Assembly (NCBI GenBank): GCA_023411175.1
Contig: JAEYPB010000080.1
Coordinates: 1 to 42,141, forward strand
Direction: 5' to 3'
Length of the DNA: 42,141 bases
From: Bacillota bacterium
Lineage (GTDB): Bacteria; Bacillota; Clostridia; Christensenellales; Aristaeellaceae
This document shows positions 38,301-42,141 of the stretch, one piece after another (within the stretch, counting starts at the first letter, position 1; each line of letters opens with the position of its first letter). The notes beneath the pieces are model-generated. The model was not told where the DNA came from. It made no database searches and saw nothing but the letters and a program-made list of their open reading frames with translations. The position numbers were made by a program, and so were the translations under genes.

Positions 38301-39084
38301 CGACGATGTTCTCGTTCGTCCAGTTCACCTGCACCCGCCGGTCGAGGAGGTTCGTCCTGCCCTCGAATTCGTGGGACATCAGCGCGCCCGCCATCACCCC
38401 GGCGAGCGCCTGGATGCAGGTGGGCTCGTTGGTGTTGGTGCTTTTTATATAGCCGGTCCAGGTGGTCAGGTTCCCGGCGAGATCGTAGAAGATGTGGCTG
38501 GCCGTGACGGTGACGCCCTTCGCGGTCACCTCTGCCTCCCGGATGCGGAACAGCTGCGGCTTCACGGTCCAGGCGGGCTCCACCTGTTCGATGGCTGTGG
38601 GGTCATTCGGGATGGTCTCGGTCACGATGTACTCGATGGCGGCGGCGGAGATCCATCCGCTGCCGTACTTCGTCTTGACCTTGTAGCGGCCAACCTTGCG
38701 CGTCACGGTGAGGGTGAGCCGCTGGGTCTTCTTCTTGTCCGCCCAGAGGGGCAGCGTCTTCAGCCGCCTGCCGCCGGACGCCTTCGAGTAAAGCCCCCGC
38801 TGGCTCTTGGTGGCGGTGGTCTTCATCTGCCACTTCTCGACGGTTGTCTCAATGTTTCCCTCTTCGTCGATCTCGGCGGTGGTGCGCACCGGCACCTCGG
38901 CGGAGAGTACGCAGCCGGGCATCAGCATCTGCCAGCGCTTCTCGTCGTCGATGGGGTGGACGAGGGTCAGCTGCGAAAGCCCGTTGCGCTTCTCCTGATG
39001 CTCGCACCGGGTGGGCGTCAGCGGCCCGCATAGGCCCATCGTGCTGAAGTCCGTCTCGTTTGGCGCAAATACGTATACAGCCAC
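35308..39084 (-). CDS. Phage tail tip/fibre protein with S74 autoprotease domain
   Basis: 1,258 residues. About 1-420 match tail endopeptidase/minor structural proteins of siphophages (FAPNETDFSTMGLCGPLT, ...KNLMGVTVATDVTDAIARV). Two repeats of GDLWIDTDD-NKLYR lie near 631 and 695, after a looser copy. A beta-sandwich module at about 785-945 (NLFLNSGMPVNTASWLG, PGQTYTASGWFYIPAG) resembles CBM_4_9. The C-terminus (from about 1155) is a peptidase S74 chaperone (SSDARLKKDI, FGLVAQEVKAALDEL), which assembles fibres and cuts itself off. GTG 39084 shares one base with the upstream stop; GGAGG is well placed. It binds host cell-surface sugars. Confidence 0.85.
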   Translation of the reverse strand: MAVYVFAPNETDFSTMGLCGPLTPTRCEHQEKRNGLSQLTLVHPIDDEKRWQMLMPGCVLSAEVPVRTTAEIDEEGNIETTVEKWQMKTTATKSQRGLYSKASGGRRLKTLPLWADKKKTQRLTLTVTRKVGRYKVKTKYGSGWISAAAIEYIVTETIPNDPTAIEQVEPAWTVKPQLFRIREAEVTAKGVTVTASHIFYDLAGNLTTWTGYIKSTNTNEPTCIQALAGVMAGALMSHEFEGRTNLLDRRVQVNWTNENIVAALMAPETGILDRWGAELVRDNYEFTILREAGLNRGVRIEHGKNLMGVTVATDVTDAIARVMPVGKTHKDKPLYLTAGSYDINGVTVTIGAGERWITSNRASDYPAPLIAVLETPVKAKSDSSADVLAARKKMIERALNLFTIEEADQPAANVRVEFLKLGDTVEYEQYRRLEDVFLCDRVRVRHPGIGVDVLTEVIETVWDCLTGRFKAVELGRVRLPRERLSVPVWQLPQNIPGSLVAAGSMGAGALADNSVTDEQIDAESVSGAIIPVTELPPENPYIGQMWVNPETHILMTWDGSAWTDLGVPTGDFNALTGIVTEHDSKIIQNEEAIQLRATKTEVNALNALVGLKNTVYYLASAPTEGMATGDLWIDTDDGNKLYRYNGTEWLAVDDVRLQQALLAAGTAQATADGKIRTFSQPSAPTGMTEADEGDLWIDTDDNNKLYRWSGTGWVNAQDTHLDGTVSSHTASITTMAGQIALKAEQSSVNALGNRVTDAEASLNLVPGQITAAVEGVAVGGTNLFLNSGMPVNTASWLGSNASTITRDTAPITGAPFPGKTAASLRNVCASGQTNARNYQDVKLIPGQTYTASGWFYIPAGAVGAYTIGAYNETWSLLGFGPVITTRNAWAFSSFTFTAPSTTYTHVLFGAGSTIPGSVFHTYRMKLEKGNKATDWSPAPEDPGQSLVTGTSVTITPENGLEVAQTLSNGSQSLPTRFKANASQFGLYRASDNLMIAGAGVDASGQGYFAASQIKDVLAASDVVFELKSTEDSVFRHLLLAPTVAGSEYGGFGITIPKGAGNKKIRLLAQNDSNLDIHGNVNVAIGAGGGLSLSSVGTLIMSGASAYVYVGTDQNPAGAASFACHAIPNETNKYALGSTAYSLRWTRLYCVQSVDVSSDARLKKDIVDLDGSLIYKLRPRKFRLIDGNGKLRFGLVAQEVKAALDELGIVDADLYGDDNPESLSLVYEELIAPLIAAVQTQKGRIDALEARLAALEERA

Positions 39085-39797
39085 TACAGCCACCTCCAGT
39101 TGGGCTGGATTTTCACTTGGGTCACGTCGCCCGTCCAGGACACGTTGCTTGTTCCGGTCGGAATAATGAGCGGCCAGTCCTCGATGGACGCGCTGCCGGA
39201 GAGGTTCGTCCCGCCGGAATAGATCAGCCCCGCGGGCACGTCGATCATCACCGTGCCCGGCGCGCCGTCGATTGATATGGCCGCTTCGCCGATCGTCAGC
39301 GTGATGTCGCCGGTGGCGGTCAGCTCGATCACCGGCTCCGAGAATACCGTGCCGGGGTTCGTCAGGGCAAAGGGTAAGGTGCGGGTCAGTACCGTCGGCA
39401 CCGCTTCATAGGCGAAGGGATCCGCCCAGAAGGAGAGCGCGAAGATCCGGTCGTTAAAGCCCTCCATCAGCGGCGACAGCGTCACGGCATCGGTCAGCCG
39501 GGCGCGGAAGCGCCGGTTGGGGCGGTTTGAAAGCGTCAGCCAGTCGAGGCCCTGCAGCCAGGAAGCGAGGGTCTCAAGGGGCGACACGGTGCCGCCCTGT
39601 TCATAGGGCAGGTAGCATTCGATGGGCAGCAGCATCTCGTCCCACGCGCCGTCCTCTATGTGCAGCGCGCCGCTCTTCCCCGGCACCACGATGGTCTCGG
39701 TGCGCTTGCCGGGGAACATGACGGGCGGCAGCTTCGTCACCACCACACCGTGGTCGTCCGAAGAAGCGCCCCGCCAGCCAAAATGCATGTCGCTCAT
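39084..39797 (-). CDS. Distal tail protein (Dit), siphovirus
   Basis: 237 residues, typical of Dit/phage_tail family proteins: GVVVTKLPPVMFPGKRTETI, SGALHIEDGAWDEMLLPIEC, LSFWADPFAYEAVPTVLT and the galectin-like C-terminal half with NLSGSASIEDWPLII. It forms the ring between tail tube and baseplate. Start ATG 39797 directly abuts the preceding stop (TAGATG). Position between tape measure and tail tip genes is the usual one. Confidence 0.88.
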   Translation of the reverse strand: MSDMHFGWRGASSDDHGVVVTKLPPVMFPGKRTETIVVPGKSGALHIEDGAWDEMLLPIECYLPYEQGGTVSPLETLASWLQGLDWLTLSNRPNRRFRARLTDAVTLSPLMEGFNDRIFALSFWADPFAYEAVPTVLTRTLPFALTNPGTVFSEPVIELTATGDITLTIGEAAISIDGAPGTVMIDVPAGLIYSGGTNLSGSASIEDWPLIIPTGTSNVSWTGDVTQVKIQPNWRWL

Positions 39798-40340
39798 CTA
39801 CCTCGCCCCCAGTCCGTACTGCAAATCCCGCGCCACCTTCTGGGTGCGGCGCTCAAGCTCCAAAATGTCGGCGTCCGACCGCACCACCGCGCCGGGGAAC
39901 GTCACCGAAATCGGCGCGCCGTAGTGGTTTGTGACCGATCCCGCCGCCCGAGGGGGCGAGAGGTTCAGGTTTGCGGACGAAAACGCGCCGACGGCGGTCA
40001 GCCGCCGCATGGAAGCCCGCGCGCCTTCCGCGCCGCCGTCCACCCCCAGCTGGAAGCCCTTCGCCGTATTCTTGCCGATCTCCATGAACACCCTGGACGG
40101 CGACGCGATGCCCAGCTCCTGCCGGGCCGCTTCAATGGCCGCGCGGGCGAGGCCCTTGAACGAGGCCACCAGCGCGCCCCGCCGCGCCGCCGCGCCCGCG
40201 ATCAATCCGTTTACCGCCGCACGACCCACGCCTTCCAGGTTGCCCAGCGCCTGCGCGGCCTTGATGGCGTCGTCGATTCCGCCGGTAAACCCCGCCGTCT
40301 CCAGCTCAAGGCTTGCGACGACCTTTCCCAAATCCACCAT
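39798..40340 (-). CDS. Very short tape-measure protein
   Basis: 180 residues. The N-terminus VASLELETAGFTGGIDDAIK and the C-terminal LGIASPSRVFMEIGKNTAKG are the two conserved ends of siphophage tape-measure proteins, but the several hundred helical residues normally between them are missing. Tape-measure proteins are usually 500-1,500 residues, as length sets tail length. ATG 40340 has GGAGGCGCGATGC upstream. It sits in the standard place, after the tail chaperone ORFs and before Dit, overlapping the chaperone ORF by 35 bases. Confidence 0.75.
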   Translation of the reverse strand: MVDLGKVVASLELETAGFTGGIDDAIKAAQALGNLEGVGRAAVNGLIAGAAARRGALVASFKGLARAAIEAARQELGIASPSRVFMEIGKNTAKGFQLGVDGGAEGARASMRRLTAVGAFSSANLNLSPPRAAGSVTNHYGAPISVTFPGAVVRSDADILELERRTQKVARDLQYGLGAR

Positions 40341-40572
40341 GCATCGCGCCTCCTTCCAACGCATCGATCAGTTTCCGGTTGTCCGCCGCCTTCGGCGGCT
40401 TCAACCTCTGCCCTTCCTTCAGCCGCGCCATGTAGTCGAGCACGGCCTCGTCCAGGCAATAGGCCCAATAGGGGTCACGGATTCCTGCCAGCGAGGACGG
40501 CCTCGCCCCGAAGGCCGTCGCCATCGCCGCCAGGTTCGCCGCCGAGCACGCGGCGAAATCGGGCCATCCCAT
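40306..40572 (-). CDS. Tail assembly chaperone, downstream (frameshift) part
   Basis: 88 residues, in the +1 frame relative to the 40475-40918 ORF and overlapping it by 98 bases. The DPYWAYCLDEAVLDYMARLKEG section is typical of the short downstream chaperone ORF that lies before the tape measure in siphophages. It may be made from the ATG at 40572, though the GGGGG at 40576-40580 is only 3 bases from it, or more likely by ribosomal frameshift from the upstream ORF at AAG-GGG-GCG. Confidence 0.7.
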   Translation of the reverse strand: MGWPDFAACSAANLAAMATAFGARPSSLAGIRDPYWAYCLDEAVLDYMARLKEGQRLKPPKAADNRKLIDALEGGAMHGGFGKGRRKP

Positions 40573-40918
40573 CCGCCCCCTTGAGCGCGAACGCGTAGAT
40601 TGCCAGATACTGCTCGTCGGTCAGCTCAAGCCCCGCGTCAGAGATCTCCTCCATGGTCGGCGAGACCAGCGCGTAGCGGGCGATTTCATGGAGCGCCTTC
40701 GCCTGCTGCTCGGGCGCGAGGCGCGTCCCGGCGGCGGCGGGGAAGAACAGCTCCTGGATGGATTCGATCAGCGGGTTCGGAACGAACCCGGCGGCGCGCG
40801 CCATCGCGACGAGCCCCGGCCTGCGCAGCCTGCACACAAAGTCCTCGCCCGGCTCCCAGCCGGGCAGCGCCGCCTCCTGCGCGCCGTAGCGCCGGGCGGC
40901 CAGATGGATGTCGGTCAT
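40475..40918 (-). CDS. Tail assembly chaperone, upstream part
   Basis: 147 residues: MTDIHLAARRYGAQEAALPG, then FVCRLRRPGLVAMARAAG and LTDEQYLAIYAFALKG, as in XkdN-like or gpG-type tail chaperones. It helps load the tape-measure protein during tail-tube assembly. ATG 40918 has GGGAGAGGGC. A shift site near the end of the shared region would fuse it to the 40306-40572 ORF. Confidence 0.78.
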   Translation of the reverse strand: MTDIHLAARRYGAQEAALPGWEPGEDFVCRLRRPGLVAMARAAGFVPNPLIESIQELFFPAAAGTRLAPEQQAKALHEIARYALVSPTMEEISDAGLELTDEQYLAIYAFALKGADGMARFRRVLGGEPGGDGDGLRGEAVLAGRNP

Positions 40919-40980
40919 GCCCTCTCCCTTCCGCCCGCGCCGCGAAGCGCGGGCAGCCCTGTCAATTAAGTGCGCCGCCG

Positions 40981-41544
40981 TTATGCCATGTCCGGCAGCG
41001 CCTCGATGCGCCGGACCGTGATGGGTGAAACCCCGCCTGCCGGTCGGGACTGTATCCTGTACGAAAGCGTCGTAAACTCCCCGTCCTTCAGCGCGCCCTC
41101 GATGGGTTTGCCCTTGCAGCTGGGGAACTTCCACTCGTGGTAGGCTTTGGCCTCGCCGTCCGCGTCCCGGTCGGCGGAGTAGGCGTACAGGTCGAAGGCC
41201 GTGCGGGAGACCGGCGCGCCCGCGGCGGGCGCGGCATACACCTCGCCGGGCGCGCCCGGCACGCCGCTCAGCGCGCCGCCGTCCACCAGCGAGAGGATCT
41301 CGCTGTGCAGGAGCGGGTCGTCCAGCTGAATGTCGTAGCCTCTTACGATGTCCTCGGTGCGCAGCGCGCCGAAAATGGTGTTCTTCACGCGCAGCTCCTT
41401 CTCCGAGCCTTCCGAAAGGCTCGCCGCGAAGGAGATGCCCGTCATCGCCTCGACCACGTAGGTGCGCGGCGTCTCCTCGAGGGTGACCACCTTCACGCGC
41501 TCGCAGCCCGCGATGTTGCCACCGGAGATTCGGGTATCGGCCAT
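40981..41544 (-). CDS. Phage major tail protein
   Basis: 187 residues. MADTRISGGNIAGCERVKVV and KAYHEWKFPSCKGKPIEGAL, with TLSYRIQSRPAG near the end, match major tail-tube proteins of clostridial siphophages. These stack in rings to form the tail tube. ATG 41544 has TGAGGAGGACGCT; longer starts are in a weaker context. Order (tail terminator, tube, chaperone) is standard. Confidence 0.8.
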   Translation of the reverse strand: MADTRISGGNIAGCERVKVVTLEETPRTYVVEAMTGISFAASLSEGSEKELRVKNTIFGALRTEDIVRGYDIQLDDPLLHSEILSLVDGGALSGVPGAPGEVYAAPAAGAPVSRTAFDLYAYSADRDADGEAKAYHEWKFPSCKGKPIEGALKDGEFTTLSYRIQSRPAGGVSPITVRRIEALPDMA

Positions 41545-41554
41545 AGCGTCCTCC

Positions 41555-41893
41555 TCACATGGCGCACAGCGCCACAAATTCGATCGTCTGGGTGTGGGCG
41601 CGGAAAGCCTCGTCCACGTTCTCCGGCCCCGCCGCGCCCCGGGGCTTCATCCCGAGGGGCGAAAGGGCGGCCGCCGCGCCAGAAAGCATCCCGAAAAGCG
41701 CGGCAGGCTGTCCCAGCGGCGCGCAGGCCATCACGCCCACCGCGCGCTTCACCCCGCCGCCCGCCGCGCCCGACGTCCCGCCGTCAAAAACCACCAGGTA
41801 TGGGGCGCGGCATGGCCCCAGCGCCTCGCCGGGGCGGTACACGGCGTACCCCGCGTCCGAAAGCGCCCTTCGGGCGCGTTCAACCGGGCTCAT
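41555..41893 (-). CDS. Phage tail terminator/minor tail protein
   Basis: 112 residues: MSPVERARRALSDAGYAVYR, PYLVVFDGGTSGAAGGGV and IEFVALCAM. Size and location (after the HK97-gp10-like gene, before the tube) fit the tail-completion/terminator protein; similarity itself is weak. ATG 41893 has GGAGGGGAACGC and overlaps the preceding stop by 4 bases. Confidence 0.6.
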   Translation of the reverse strand: MSPVERARRALSDAGYAVYRPGEALGPCRAPYLVVFDGGTSGAAGGGVKRAVGVMACAPLGQPAALFGMLSGAAAALSPLGMKPRGAAGPENVDEAFRAHTQTIEFVALCAM

Positions 41894-42141
41894 GCGTTCC
41901 CCTCCCTTGCAAGCGCCCGCAGAAATTCGGGCGCGAGATTCAAAACCGTGGGTTTGATGACTTGGTACCCGCCCGCCTCGAGGGCGGACGCATAGGGCGC
42001 GCCGCCGGTCAGCGAAATGGTGATCTTCCCGCCGGATTCGGCGGCGCAACCGCGGATGGAGTCTCTCGCCCGGCCGGTCCGGTCGCGCCAGCGCGCGTCG
42101 GCTTTGGCGCGCGTCTCCATGCTCCGGGCGGTCTCCCCGGC
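41890..42141 (-). CDS. HK97-gp10-like tail component, partial
   Basis: At least 83 residues, open to the window edge. RARDSIRGCAAESGGKITIS, YASALEAGGYQVIKP and FLRALAREG fit HK97 gp10-type neck/tail completion proteins (about 115-150 residues), so the N-terminus lies beyond 42141. The in-frame Met at 42120 is not taken as the start. The ATGA overlap with the next gene shows tight late-operon packing. Confidence 0.65.
   Translation of the reverse strand, partial: AGETARSMETRAKADARWRDRTGRARDSIRGCAAESGGKITISLTGGAPYASALEAGGYQVIKPTVLNLAPEFLRALAREGNA

Overview
The window looks like a piece of the chromosome of a GC-rich Bacillota bacterium, most likely a Clostridia-type anaerobe from the gut or a similar habitat. 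This is inferred from strong Shine-Dalgarno sites (GGAGG/GGGGAGG) before nearly every gene, YesMN-type two-component genes, a cellobiose-phosphorylase locus, a Pst-PhoU-PhoBR operon, a DUF503 protein, a beta-CASP hydrolase and a siphophage-type prophage. There is no rRNA or tRNA in the window, so the placement is tentative.

Layout. 1-7.4 kb: a His/Cys/Gly repeat metal-binding protein, an MFS drug-efflux-like transporter, a flavodoxin plus beta-CASP hydrolase pair, a degenerate SDR protein and a two-OB-fold SSB. 7.4-18.5 kb (all minus strand): a cello-oligosaccharide locus running GH94 phosphorylase, phosphohexomutase, sensor kinase, sugar-binding protein, two permeases and an AraC-type response regulator. 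It imports a sugar, splits it with phosphate and feeds glucose-1-P into glycolysis; no ATPase subunit is present. 18.8-25.3 kb (plus): pstSCAB-phoU-phoB-phoR, a phosphate-starvation uptake and sensing operon. Its PstS is circularly permuted and its PstC has an odd hairpin-coded N-terminal extension. 25.4-28.0 kb: a small disordered ORF, DUF503, an orphan MtaA/UroD-like methyltransferase and a Cu/Zn superoxide dismutase. 28.2-31.6 kb (minus): a zinc-uptake operon (small Cys/His membrane protein, ZnuA, ZnuC, ZnuB, CC-motif lipoprotein). 31.7-33.8 kb: an MBL hydrolase divergent from a 27-residue membrane peptide and a multi-pass membrane protein, driven by two back-to-back consensus promoters. 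33.9-42.1 kb (minus): the late part of a prophage (tail genes, tape measure, Dit, tail fibre/endopeptidase, endolysin, holin), cut by the window end.

The most unusual feature is the non-coding part. Almost every long intergenic stretch is filled with interspersed palindromic repeats. One superfamily has three hairpins (H1-H2-H3). Its 'A' form sits between a stop codon and an intrinsic terminator in all four copies here; its 'B' form makes long arrays and lies inverted on both sides of the sugar-binding-protein gene. A second family ('C') occurs twice inside the sugar locus and shows compensatory base changes in three separate stems, which suggests selection for an RNA or DNA structure. These repeats create many spurious ORFs, which were left out.

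All assignments rest on reading the sequence and on recalled family features; no database search was run.
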